Shown: piece after piece, positions 1 to 12,748 of the stretch | Numbering within the stretch: the stretch's first letter is position 1 | Layout of the letters: each line of letters starts with the position of its first letter | Program-made: the position numbers and the translations under genes | Notes under the pieces: generated by a model | Database searches by the model: none | Seen by the model: the letters and a program-made list of their open reading frames with translations, nothing else | Told to the model about the DNA's origin: nothing | Source: Prinia subflava | Taxonomy: Eukaryota; Chordata; Aves; Passeriformes; Cisticolidae | DNA length: 64,000 nt | Direction of reading: 5' to 3' | Assembly: GCF_021018805.1 (NCBI RefSeq) | Contig: NC_086253.1 | Location: 12,154,735 to 12,218,734, forward strand

Positions 1-3000
1 AAACTCAAGTTGCAAAGTGTGGGTGGCAAATCTTGCAAACTCCTAAATAGTGGAGTGAGAGAAATTTTGGCACTATAAAGATCTGAGGTATGATTGCATT
101 GGTCTAAGATACACAAGTGCTTTCTCCCTGGAATTGTATATTTCCTTTGTTTGTAAAATGTTGAAAAAGAAGGCATTTACTACATTGCTCAGTTTAAAAG
201 GAAAGTAAGAATTCTCTCAATAACAACATGAAGCAAGAAAACAATAATTTTAAATTTTTTGGGGGGAACCCTTTGAACTGGCACAAAGGCTGCATGCATG
301 TAAGGAGGACAGTGGAAAAAGGAGAGAAATAAAGCTCATGCTGAGTTCAAAAGATGCCTCTGGCCAGCCTCAATTTTTTCACTCTCTACAGAGGTTGTTA
401 ATAATGCTGATTTATTTCCATTATTTTCTTTTATCCAGTTCCTACTTCCCAGGTCTACTATTGAAACAGAATATGGGGATTTGGAAGTGCTGAAGAAATA
501 CATTGTTTCAGCAGTGCTTCACTGTATTCTCTTTTCAGACATTTTTGTTTTCTGTATCTAGATTCACTACTCATATTTCAAATTATCAAAGTAAGCAATA
601 GGTTATTAACCTGATGATGAGGTAAAAAATTAACTGCTATTTAACTCTTTCATAATTTATCAATCACTTTATTCAGTTATTAAAATTAAGGATTTCACTT
701 TAGGAGTTTAGTTATTGCAGACATACAAAAACCTCCTTCCCAGTGTACTCTTGGGGCTGGGAAACTGGACTAAACCAGGAGATGCTGATTCTCTTTCCAC
801 CTCTGTCACCCTCTGGACAAATTGCAGCACTTCTCTGTGTCTCAGCTTCTCTCATCAGGTGTCAAGGCAGCTCCTGTCAAGAATGATGGAAGCTGAGAAC
901 TTTGTGTCTCTAAGTACTGCTCTGTGTCTCACAGGCCTGAATGAAACAAGGAATTACAGCCTGGTGTCTGTGATAACTAGAAAAGAAGGTGGCATGTATA
1001 ATCAACCAAAATGTAATTATACTGCATGTATAATTATTCATGTATGCATTATTCAATTTATGAAAATACAAAAGTAAAGAAAACAGACTGGCTAAAAGAC
1101 TGGCTAAAAGCTAACATGGAAAATAAAATATTGAACAGAAAAAGACTGCAACAACTACGGCAGGACAGAATGAAAATCCCAAACATCTAATGAAAGCCAG
1201 TAGCAAACTTGGGACCACCAGAGAATTGTTTACAGCTCAGCTTTGTTCTCTAGATGAAGAAGAGTATTGACGATTGTCTTTTGCCTGTGCAGTAGGATAA
1301 GTTCAATGACAAAGAATGAAAAGTTGCCGATTCAACATAACTGTCAAAATTGCTAAGATTTTGCCCCTCCCAAAGCATTGCAGTGCCTGAAAAAATAAAA
1401 TAAGGCACTTGATTTGTATTTCTCTCTAGCTCAAACCTGCAGACTCAGGTCAGGACACAAAGAAATGTGTGTGCACAGTGTCTTCAGTTAAAATATTGGA
1501 CAGCTATAGAAGTGAAATTTCTCTCTTTTGCTGCATTCTTGATTCCTTGGTGTCAAACCCACACCACTTTTCTGTCAGATGTTCTAGGAGTTTAAAAAAT
1601 GTGAGTACCTTGACATGTTTCCTGTAATCATGGCAAAATAAATGCATTCTGGGCCATTCTGTTCAAAAATGACACTAGTGCAATAAATCATTTGTGGGAA
1701 GCTGCTCTCCAGTGAATGACTTATCTTGTCTTTAATCTGATGCAGCTACAGGCTGTGACAACTTTATAAAGGCCCAGGGAGGATGAATGGATTGATGGAG
1801 ACTTTGTGGTGGATCTAAAGCAGGTACCTGCTCCTGAGCTGAATGCTGTTGGCTAAGAGTAAGTAATAAAGTGGCCAGCTATGGATGAAAGACTGAAGTG
1901 GTTCTAGTGGATATAGGCATATGGAACAAAAAAAAAAAACCTGCTGGGAAAAGAGGATGAAAATGAGTTTGAACAGTGTCTGTTACATTTATTCCATGAC
2001 AGTTCTGTACAAATACATGCGTAGTCTCAGAGGCAATTATTCTGGGAACTAAGAGTGGTTCTGCTGAACCAACAGAGTTTTCCTTCCCTTCACCATTGAT
2101 CCATGCAATATTGATGGTGTGTGACACTGAGCACTGCACAGACTCCTCTCCAGCAGTGAGGAAGGAAAAGGCTGTACCAGCCACTACAGGAATGCTTCAA
2201 GAACAGTAACTGAACCTCCACTCAAATCTTGGGTTTGACAGTATTTCTGGTAAAGAGAATGAGCCTGTGTGAGCCATGAATTGGTTTTAAGGTTCTTATT
2301 TTCTCAGTACTCAGATATTATAGTACCATCCCTGCAGCATTGATTTCTGGTGCTGGATCTTGAATCTAGTATTGATCAGTGGAAGGAAATTCAGAGGAGT
2401 GGGGAAAATTCTAGGTCCAAAGCCACTATAGCAGCACAGAGCAGTGGCATCAGGCTTTGGAAAAGGTAGTTACTGTGTTTGAGAGCCATGTGGGGGCTGT
2501 TGCACCGCCTGTCACTCCTGGCTCTTTGCTCAGGTCGTGGCACCACCGTTGTGCAGCTGATGCATTCCTCAGTGGGTCTTGCCAGGCTGTCAGGGGGAAC
2601 TGAAGACTCAGAAATGTGAGGAGTTGTTTCAAACTGGACCTGCTCTCAGCAGCCATGAGAGGACAAAAGAGACCTTCTACTGACAAAAGAGATCTCAAGC
2701 CAGGCAGAGCTGCCCCTTCCCTGAGACTCCCACACCCACCACATCCTAAAGGAAACTCTTTTTATGATGAAAAATCTGCAAGTGAGTTTGCCAAGGTAGA
2801 AAATCAAGTGTCCTGAGTGTGGAGGAAACAGAACAATCTGAGTGGGCAAAGTTTGCTGTGCTATTTCTAGATTTAGCATTTTACCTTGGGTTCTTGATAT
2901 TTCCCTTTGCTGGAGAAAACAGATGCTTTTGCTTTTGGTCTGGGGAAAAGAAACTTAGAAACTAGTTTTGATGTAGGAAACAAAAATCTATTAATGAAAA

Positions 3001-4788
3001 CTTTTACATCCCTTGGGATAAGTCCTGAGGAACAGATAAATTTGAGGATATTTATCCCAGTTATTCTTCACATGGGATGGGGACTGAGATCAGAACAGAC
3101 AAGGCATGCCTATGTTGGCTTTTGAACTTCATGAATCCTGGAGGACAGTTTGCTAAATAGTCAGAAACTCCTCTCAGTTGCATGACTTAGCAGCTCCACA
3201 GAAGGAATGCTGATGGCTTGTGCAGATGGCCTTGCTATAGAGCTGATTCTGAACATGTCTGAATCAGAGGAAAAACAATGACTGCTCTGTGTGAGGAGTG
3301 ACTGTGCTCAGAAAGGAACTATTTCATCTACATGTCTTTGACCATGTCATGTGTTTTGTCTATTGGAGCACAAATACAGAAGTCACAAGGGGATTTTAAA
3401 AAAAGCAGTATATACCCTAATGTCCAAACCCCACATTTTTAGAATTAATTGGCAAATAACATAGCACTAGAAACTTTTCATTCTCAATAGAAAAGATCTA
3501 GCAAGATATTTTGTGAAGGACTTGAAAGAGGCTGGAAAGGGACAGAGATAGGCACTATTTTTTATATCCCAGCCATAGAAAACAGAAACCTGGAAGTCAG
3601 GCCATATAACTAAAATTGCTGGATATTATCATGCTGAAAAACTCTCATCCAAGTAATTTTACAGAGTGGTATAATTCTGTAGAGGGACTCCATAAAGTAA
3701 GGAAATCCCAACAGTAGCAATCTCTCACTGGGATCCTGTCAGAGCTGGGGACACCCAGAGTGTCCAGCCCAGGTGGGAGAAAGCTGCTAAGACAGCCAAG
3801 GATGGAGTGAGAGATACCTTGGCACATATGTTTTTTCAAAAATAATGGACTGTATGCATGTGTATCTCACACTCCACCTTGAAAACTTCAGCCATTATTT
3901 TTCTGCCATCATTTTAATATCAAGTGCAGGCAGTGATTGTGGAGATACTGGTAACAGAGCAAGACTTCTGGGACAATAAGCAGCTTGGCTTGTCATCCGA
4001 TTTCCTCTGTCAGGAATAAGAATGGACTTTGATACACAGTCACTTAATAATTTTCTGCCTGCATGTTTTAAGGTTTCTCTTATAAATTGTTCCTTGCTGT
4101 GTTCTATTTTTGTGAAAATGGAAGAAGGTGGCAGTATTTTATAATTGTAAATGAGTGACACTCTCTTATATCTCCTTTATTCTGCTCACTAGTTTTCCTC
4201 TGCCAGGTTTTAATTCAACTGTATCTTTTAGTGGAAAGGTGAAATAAGGAAGAAGTGAGCAAGGGATCCTGATCAAGTTATTTTTTAACTGAATAAACAT
4301 ATTGGGAAGAGTATTTTTACTTTTCAAAATAAAATAACAAAAAAAATTGTCATAAAGGAGTGAAACTACAAATTCGCTTTGTTTTTCTAAAAGCTGGCAA
4401 AAATGAGCCTATGAGCTGATCAAAAATTCAGACAATTTGCTCAATTTATACTTTCATTCATAAAGAGGAAAACAGTAACTTTGTTCAATATAAATCTTAA
4501 GGAACAGAGTCAAGTTTGTCCAAATACAATGAAATTCCCCCATTTGAAAAGACACGCTCTAATTTCATAACAACATATAGCAGAAATAATTGTTAATCCT
4601 GCTTAAATTACCTGGCAACCTGAATATCTGACAAGTTATTCACCCATTTCTTATTCCCTGGTGGTACCTGGGAGGGCTCTCATGACAGCAGCAAATTGAA
4701 CACTGCATGGGAATGTAATTCCTTTGTTTTAGTCATTGGTTCCATTTGCTCCTGAAGGTAGGGATCAATGCCTGGGGGCTGAGTGAGT

Positions 4789-4856
4789 GGCACAGGCTGC
4801 CTCACATCCTCATGGCTAATCTGGCACAGGCTGCCTCACATCCTCATGGCTAATCT
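4789..4856 (+). repeat. 34-bp perfect tandem duplication
   Basis: Two identical 34-bp units (4789-4822 and 4823-4856), each starting GGCACAGGCTGCCTCACATC. Perfect identity suggests a recent event. Confidence 0.95.
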
Positions 4857-7711
4857 CTAATCTGCAAACCAGAGCTGTTGCAGTCCAGCTGCTTGTTGGG
4901 CAGCCTTTGGTCTATGACAAGCTCTGAAACATGAAGGGATTGGTTTCAAAGAGTGATTTTGGCCTTTGGGCCACGCTAACAGTGGAGCAGAGGGAAGACT
5001 GGCTGTATACTGCCTTTGAAAAATAGGTTGAAAACTGCAGTGAAGGGGGAAAACGCAGGATAAGAAAAAAAGGAGTAGAAATGGAGGAAGGAGAGTTAAA
5101 CATTTTAGAAATGAGGAAAGATCAAAAAGAATCCCAACCATGGAGATCTAATTAATTAAACTAAGTAATTACATAGTTAATTAAAACTATTTCAAAAGAC
5201 TGTATGTAGCTAATGTAATTTTTGGTGTGTTTAGTAAAAATTCATCTTTACACCTAGCAGAGGAGCAGAAAGCAAGGGAGAGTTAATTGTGGGCTTTTTT
5301 CAGCCTCTGCACAGAGTGATCTCAGAAGTCATTTCAGGAAAACAGAAATCACTGAAAAGTGTATGAATTTTCTAAGCATTTCTGAGTAAACAAGGAAAGC
5401 TCAATCTTGCTCTGTGCCAGGGAAAGCTTGGGGCAGACCAGGACAGACCCAAGGAGCTGCTGAAGCAGAGACAACACTCATCACTCAGCAACAGCAGAGC
5501 TGAATCACACCACTCCAAAATGAAAATTAGTTTGTAAACTTAGATCATTTCCCCTTGATCTGGAGTTTGTGTAGAGAACCAATGTGTGCAGAGCAGCTTT
5601 AAATGGAGCACAATCCTCTGTGTTACAGCAGGTGTGTTTTGGGAAACCTGGGCCCAAGCAGTAACTCCATTTAACCATTAGCCAAGAGTGGATGTCATGA
5701 ATCTCTGGCACTCCCTTGAAAATGTTTACAGCTATGGCTTGCTTGTTTTTGGTCTCTTGTCCCCAAGCCTGTGGACAGACACTCAAATGCATCTGCCCCA
5801 CAGGTGATGTTTTGTGCTGCATGAGATGCCCTTGCTTACCTGACACAGAGGGGGTGGTCAGACCATGGAGCACCTGTGCCTGCAGGACTGATGTTTAGAA
5901 ATTATCTGAGTGCACAAATGTGGGATGGATTTTATGCCAGCCATCTGCAGACAATTGAAAGATTAGTTCAGGCTCTCTCTGCAGGGTAACTAGAGTCACC
6001 AACTTAGATTAATTTCTTCAGGTCTAAGCTATCTAATCTATGTGTCACAGACCCATCTTGGGAGATACAAGTCTCTCCTCACTGAGTACTAAAGGAGCTT
6101 AAACTAAAGAAATGATTTTTAGATATATTCATTCAAAGGGATGCAGGCTTGTTGCATGTCTAGAAAAACATACATGCCTTCCCTCTTTGAGAAACAAAGC
6201 CCTTCCTGTTTAGTGGCTCTCCAAGCTCACCACAGACTGCACTGCTTAGCAGAAGCAATTTACTTTTGGATCAGAGGTAATCTGCACCCACACGGTTCAG
6301 GCATGCAGAAATTGAATGGTCCCATCAGTCTGTAACACAGCACGTGGTGGTAAACTCTGCCAAGAGCTGGGTAATGAAATCACCAGCGAGAACAGGGGTG
6401 CCATTCCCTGCTCATCCATGCAGACGTGCCCGTAGTGTATTCAGGCTCTGGCTCTGCCAGCAGTGGCTTTTCTGCATGGCTTGGTCTATGTCTTGAAAAA
6501 TACTTTGTCATCTAATTCCCATTTATTTCAGATATCTCTGAAAAACCTTGTGTACAGCCTGTGGGGGATAGGAGCTGTTCTGTGTCTAACCACTATTTAA
6601 CTCAGTCTGTCTTTGACCCCAAACATGCTCTCTTGGTACTGAGTGCTTTGATAGAAACAGTCAAAATCTCAGGTCTGTTTTCCTAATACACTGTGATGTA
6701 TGTGTTTTGATAGCTCAGTAGATTACCAAGTAATTATTCAAATAACTTTATTTTAACTCCATTAAAATTTAAATGAATGATTTTCAGATGAAAAGTTATG
6801 CTTTATTACATCTGAATGTGAAAAGTAAAATTTTGGGGGCCGTATTCCCATGTTGCACATAGGTCTTTTACCATTGACACTCACAGCATTTACTCCCACC
6901 ATTTCCAAAAATCCTTGGGGAAATATTCTTTGGGTTTGGATAATTGATTCAGGTTGATGGTTCCTGCTGAGTAATTACACTCAGTAAATGGCTGTGAATG
7001 TAATTTTCTATCAACCAGCAATTTATAATCAAAGCTGGTGGGCTCAGGTGCACACACAGCGTGAGCAACATGTGAAATCCTGGTGTGCAGAAGGCAAGTG
7101 AAAAATTGCACTGGGTGCTATAATAGGTTGACCTGTACTGTCTTGAAATCTGAAGTTTATCCTGGGATTTGAGAAAGCAAAATAAGACAAGACATGAAGT
7201 AAATAAATGAAGACTTCAAATGATGTGCAGTTATTTAAGAAAATGTGGCTAAACCAACCAATTAACACTGACATTGAAGCCAGGTTCAGATGAGTAAGAT
7301 AGGTCTCTCTTAGAAGTGGGCTATTGTCTGTTCAAGACCAGGAGCATCCTAACCAATCTCTGTCTTGTTCAGCTGCATTTTAAAATGTGAACAAGCTTTT
7401 CTAGTTTAAAATGTTTGCAGATCCACATCTACAAGGAACAGGAAAGCAGCTATGAAATTTCCCTGTAATATACTGTGTTTTAGACCTTTTGGGATGACAG
7501 GGAAAAAAATTTCTTTCTAGTTGGCCAAAATCCAGTTTAAGACTATAGGCACCTGTCCACACATAAGGATATTTCTCAGCAGCGGGGGCCAAGCATCATT
7601 TTCAAAAAAGATATTAATTTCCTAGCCTGCCTTTGGTGTGTATGCTGCAGAATGGAAACTCACATTGGAGCAGGGGGAGAGTATGAGGAGGAAGCAGCAG
7701 CAGAGACAACT

Positions 7712-8067
7712 TGTAGTGAACTGCCTGCATTCCCCATCCCCATGTGCCCCTCTCAGGGAGAGATAGGGGTTTGGGGAGTGAAGCTGAGCCCAGGAAGTAG
7801 GGAAGGGTGGAGGGAAGGTGGGTTTAAGATTTGGGGTTTATTTCTTACTATCTTACTATCTTTTAGTTATTGGCAATAAATTAAATTAATCTTCCCCAAG
7901 CTGAACCTGTGTTGCCCATGACAGTGACTGGTGGGTGATCTCTCTCTCCCTGTCCTTTTCTCAGCCCATGAGCCTTTTGTTGTGTTTTCTTTTCCCTGCC
8001 CAGCTGAGGAAGCCCATGACAGAGGGACTTTGGTGGGCACCTGTCACCCAGACACGGTCTACACACC
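7712..8067 (+). mobile_element. LTR-like repeat remnant (probable avian endogenous retrovirus LTR)
   Basis: The block starts TGTAGTGAACTGCC, just after a purine-rich tract (7652-7710, GAGGAGGAAGCAGCAG...). It contains a polyadenylation signal in TTGGCAATAAATTAAATTAA, followed by TTCCCCAAGCTGAACCTG, and ends in CACACCA near 8067. I recall close relatives of this text recurring in bird genomes and transcripts. A purine tract, TG start, AATAAA and CA end is the layout of an LTR with the very end of an internal region at its left. No retroviral coding sequence is recognisable. The family name is not assigned, and a non-LTR identity is possible. Confidence 0.55.
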
Positions 8068-8561
8068 ACTGGAGTCAGTCTGGATCTGCCTAATTATTTG
8101 ACCTGACAATAAACATTCTCAGGCTGGCATTTGCATCGGGGAGCAGGCAGGTTCAGCCCTACCCCTCTCACAGCACCAGACTTCCAGGAATTAAAGGCCA
8201 TGAGCAGCCAGGGAACAACCACAGCCTGCACTCACCTCTCTGCAGGCTCATCTCTCTCCACCTATTTCTTATGCAAGTCTGATCAACTGTGCAGCTCTTT
8301 CACTCCCTTTTTGGGGTGGACCCCCAAAAGGAGGCAGAGCCAGGAGTTCACCTGTGATTGCACAGCATACTTTGCATCCTTCACTTGCTCACCAAACCTC
8401 CCTGCACAGTGTGTGGGAAAGGTGGTGCCCAGCACTGGGATCCCCAGAAGCCACTCTGCTGAACTCCATCTCACCCAGGTTAGTCAGTGAGCTGCACCCA
8501 CAACAGGAGCAGGTGTCGAGCCCAGGCGGGCCACAGGAAAATTACACTTGCAAAATCCCAC

Positions 8562-8980
8562 AGAAATCATATTTCTTAACCTTTATAGTCCTCAGCCTCT
8601 TATTCTCCCTGAAAGATATCTTTAAGTTTGAAGATGTGAGAAAACAAAGAACAGAGAAGAAAACACAAGAAATATTTGCTTCTCAGGCAGAATAATCCTT
8701 CAGTTAGTTGCTTCACTTAATCAAAATTATCAGCCTGCTAAAGAAAGCAGAATCAAACACACACATTTTACTGAGTAGAATATGTATTTCATACATCCAA
8801 TGTACCTGAAAATGGGTTAGAATTCTGCAAAACTATTTTAACAAACGCAATGAACTGATTAATAATTTTTAATAATTCCAGTAAAAACTTTCAAAACATT
8901 ACTAGTGATTTTGAATGTGAAGGTTTTTTTTACTTAAATCTAATATGCTGCAATAGCATTTGTTGTAATATTCAGCTGTC
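8562..8980 (+). repeat. Left arm of long inverted repeat
   Basis: This 419-bp arm matches the reverse complement of 11636-12063. It begins AGAAATCATATTTCTT and ends GCTGTC. By eye there are about 20 substitutions and two small indels over the aligned length, so roughly 95 percent identity. The largest indel is near 8860, where the other arm has about 10 extra bases. No target-site duplication is apparent around the arm. It contains no coding frame of note. Confidence 0.93.
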
Positions 8981-9054
8981 AAAGAATAAGCTGAATGGAG
9001 ACAAATGTCTGCTGTGGCATAGTCCCCTCACTTCTGACATTTCCAGATTTCCAA

Positions 9055-9915
9055 TGACTTCACCAGAGGCCTCACATCTTAAGGACCTTGATGGATTTTT
9101 CCTCATGAATTTCTCTAATCCTCCTTTGAATCTTTCTGTGTATTTAACATCCAAATCACCACCCAGCAACATGCTGCATTTCACAAAAAAGCATGGTTTG
9201 TGTTCTTATGAACCTCCAGCCTGATAACTTTGTGACCTTGGGTTACCATGAGTGAATAATCATTGCTTAGTCATCTTCTCAATAAGTTTCAGAACATGTT
9301 ATTATTCATCCTGTTTCTGTCTTTTCAGATGCCTCTTCTCTGAGTTTAAATTAGTTCAAGTTTATTAAACCATTCAACATGGCCCATGTTACCCCCTGGC
9401 CAATCCTGTTTTTCTTGAAACCTTTCTAAGTCTTTTTAAACCTTTTTGAGATAAAGAAGCAGAGCTGTACACAGAATGGAAGGTGCAGGTGTATGTATAT
9501 GAACATATATTTATCTGTAGCAGTTTTTTGCAGGAACATATCAACATCTTTTGGTCTTCCACTAAACATTATGCTATCCACAGTCTTTTCAAACTGTCTC
9601 TCCTTCATAAGTTACATTAAGAAGTTCATAAATTAAGAAGTTAATTTGGAGTCTATTATCCTAAAGGTAAAATTTAGATTTTCTCTTCTGACTTACTTGG
9701 ATTTATCAGTACTGAATTTGAGCTGCAATTTTCTTGCCCTGCATCTCAGAACCATGGCTATCATTATCTGCTGCAGTCAGATTATCTATTATCTATTGCT
9801 GGCAGATTCACTTGTGACTACTCTGGAATCGTAAGTGAACTTTGTGACCTCACCATTCACCTTCCTTTCCACCTCATCTATGAATGTATTCAACAGATGC
9901 ATGGACATCAGAATG
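9055..9915 (-). mobile_element. Ancient, strongly decayed CR1 fragment
   Basis: On the plus strand the text runs like the reverse complement of an old CR1 3' region. Examples are CTCATGAATTTCTCTAATCC then TCCTTTGAATC (near 9105-9135), GAGCTGTACACAGAATGGAA then GGTGCAGGTGT (near 9463), and TTGTGACCTCACCATTCACC then CATCTATGAATGTATTCAAC (near 9840-9897). These parallel the old amniote CR1 wording (gaactgcacacagtattcaaggtgtg; ccacctcactgtttacccct...catttatgaatatgtt). No coding capacity remains. The outer limits are approximate. Confidence 0.6.
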
Positions 9916-11635
9916 AGTGCCAGTAATGATGTTGTCTCATTACTGGCTTGTTTCTGCATTGCTTCAGCAACTGGGCACAAATTGCTTTCTTAAAACAGGA
10001 CAGGGAGTTTGCTCTTCATGACTCAGGTTATGGAGACTCATAACAAGTGAGAATTTATGTTAGTGTGGGAATAAAGGGAGATGAAGGTAATTACCTCATG
10101 GAGGTACTTACCTATGGCAGTGGAATAGTCATGACCTATTATGGAGCCTTTATTTATCACAGATATGATTTGTCCCATGTAACCTACTTAAAAAAATAAA
10201 ATATTTGGTGCTCAGAATTACACAGTTGTGCTTCCCCTCCAAAGTCTGACATGTACAAATGAAGACTTCTCTTTCCTCTGCCTGTGAATTGACTTCTAAT
10301 TAGTTTTTATGAGTTGTATTTGTGCTTAATTTTCTGTGAATAGAAACTAATTTCTGGCCTCCAGTGCTGAGGATCTGCATCTGTTATCCTGATCCTTCCA
10401 GGACCACATTTCAATGTGGAGAATGTGCTGACACATTCACCCCCACACAACCTTCATTCCCAAAGTTGGATGGTGAAGTGTAGCTGTTATAATGATATCA
10501 TTACTTGTTTGGGAAAACTTGGACTGTTTTTCCTGGAAGACTCTTAAAATGAGGTTCCAGAAACACATTACCCTTTGTGTTTTTTTTTTCCCCTCCATGA
10601 AACTGTGAAGGAAAGACATTATTGAAACAATGGCATTTGTATGACCACTCCTTTCTCCAAAAAAAAGTGAATTTGAAGGTATACCTATAGCAAAATTACC
10701 AGTTTGGACCTGCTGTACTCAAACTTTTAGGTGGCTTGGATCACGAAGAAAAGAGTGACATTTGGATTGGTAATTCTAAACCAGTAATAATGAGCAGGAA
10801 TCAGAGGCAGAAGTGAAAGGGCTCGTGTGAGTAAGCAACAGTTATTACTGCCTGAACACAAACCAGCTCATCACAAATCACATTCAGAAAAGCATCTTTC
10901 CAATTGCAAGAGCAATCTCCAAAAGCAGACATATCCATTACAAAAGGGAGAAGAAAGGTTCAGAGAAGAGCAGTGTAACCACTAGAAACACTCAGAAAGA
11001 AATGGATTTGAACTGAATTAAGGTCAGCAGAAGGGGCAAGAAAAGGACTGCAGTCTCATTCAAAAAGCATTTCAATATTAGAAGGATTATGATAAATATC
11101 TCCAGAGACACTGACATAAAATCTGTATTAAAAAAATACTTTCAATGAAGTACACTGCAAATCATTATGAATATTCAAATTCAATCAAACTAAAATGAAA
11201 GAGACTACTCAGGGACTCTGTATTTGAATCTGAAAAGACCATTAAAAGGAAAGAAAAAGAACTAAAATGAGAGAGAATAAATTTGATCTTATAAAAAACT
11301 TCAGGGAATATTAAGTAAGCTTTTCACCTACGATACAGAAAAAATCAGACAACAGGATTTTAAGCATCTTAATATGGTTAAATTATGCTCCCTCAAGTTT
11401 TGCTGTTTATTCTGGAAACAGAGAGCTGTCTGTTCACCTCGAGCTGTTCAGGATCATTTATAAGAGAACCAGATATGCTCAAATGGTAGGAATGATAGCA
11501 GGAAAAGACAGAGTAATGTTCTTCAGTTTGTGGCAGATTTTTTACTGTGCTAGCACTGAACAAATACTGAGAAGAGGAATAAGGTGTATCAGTAGTTTAG
11601 GACAGAGACAAGTCTGCTCACATCACTGGGGATAA

Positions 11636-12063
11636 GACAGATGAATATTATAACAAATGCTATTGCAGCATATTAGATTTAAGTAAAAAAACCTCCAAAT
11701 TCAAAATCACTAGTAATGTTTTGAAAGTTTTTACTGGAATTATTAAAAACATGGATATTTTCTTAATCAGTTCATTGCATTTGTTAACATAGTTTTGCAG
11801 AATTCTAGCCCATTTTCAGGTACATTGGATGTATGAAATACATATTCTACACAGAAAAATGTGAATGTTTGATTCTGCTTTCTTTAGCAGGCTGATAATT
11901 TTGATTAAGTGAAGCATCTAACTGAAGGATTATTCTGCTTGAGAAGCAAATATTTCTTGTGTTTTCTTCTCTGTTCTTTGTTTTCTCACATCTTCAAACT
12001 TAAAGAAATCTTTCAGGGAGAAGAAGAGATTGAGGACTATAAAGGGTAAGAAATATGATTTCT
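11636..12063 (-). repeat. Right arm of long inverted repeat
   Basis: This 428-bp arm is the inverted partner of 8562-8980, separated by a 2655-bp spacer. Shared landmarks include the stretch reading GAAGATGTGAGAAAACAAAG on the reverse strand and TCATACATCCAATGTACCTG. Beyond 12063 and before 11636 the similarity stops abruptly. It could be an inverted duplication, two copies of an unclassified repeat in opposite orientations, or the long terminal inverted repeats of a non-autonomous DNA element. Confidence 0.93.
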
Positions 12064-12728
12064 TTACATGCAAATATTGGGTCTTTTTCTTAATTTCTGG
12101 TCATTTCAGGTTTTATATATTCATAGACGTAGTTGTGAAGATCTGTTTAGTGACAACAGCAGAAAAAGAGCAAAATAATCCGTGCTCAGCTTTTCAATAA
12201 AGCTACAAGAAAACAGTGTGGTTTTATCTGTACAATCTCCCCCACTACTGACACACACACAAAATTTAAAAAAGAAAACTTGAAAATGTAGCCTACAGCT
12301 TCTAAATGATATCAAATTCCTGAAAAATTGCTGGCAAGTCTGTGGGAATACACATGAACATACTGCAAAATGTTTGGTGCTGCATTTCTGGATATAATAA
12401 AATATCTATATACAAAAATGGAATTAAAACCAAGAAAATAATTATTTTTGCCACAAAAAGGAGCCAAACAGATCCCTGAAACATACTTCAGATAATATTT
12501 TTGAGCTAATCAGTGTGTGGACCATTTGTATATTAGAGTTTATTTTGTTTATATGTTCCAAACTAAGAGACTACACTGACACTTTTAAGAAAAGAAAACA
12601 AATCCCGCAAAAGGATTTTCCTGTGTTGTTTCACTTTGGATCTGGGCAGTGTGTGCTCCTCTCTTGAAGGTAATGGAAGACAGTGTCATTGTGAACAGAT
12701 GTGATAACCCCATGTCATATCAAATCAT

Positions 12729-12748
12729 ACACACACACACACACACAC
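12729..12748 (+). repeat. (AC)10 dinucleotide repeat
   Basis: Twenty bases of alternating AC, flanked by CAAATCAT and GCATTTTAAT. Confidence 0.95.
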
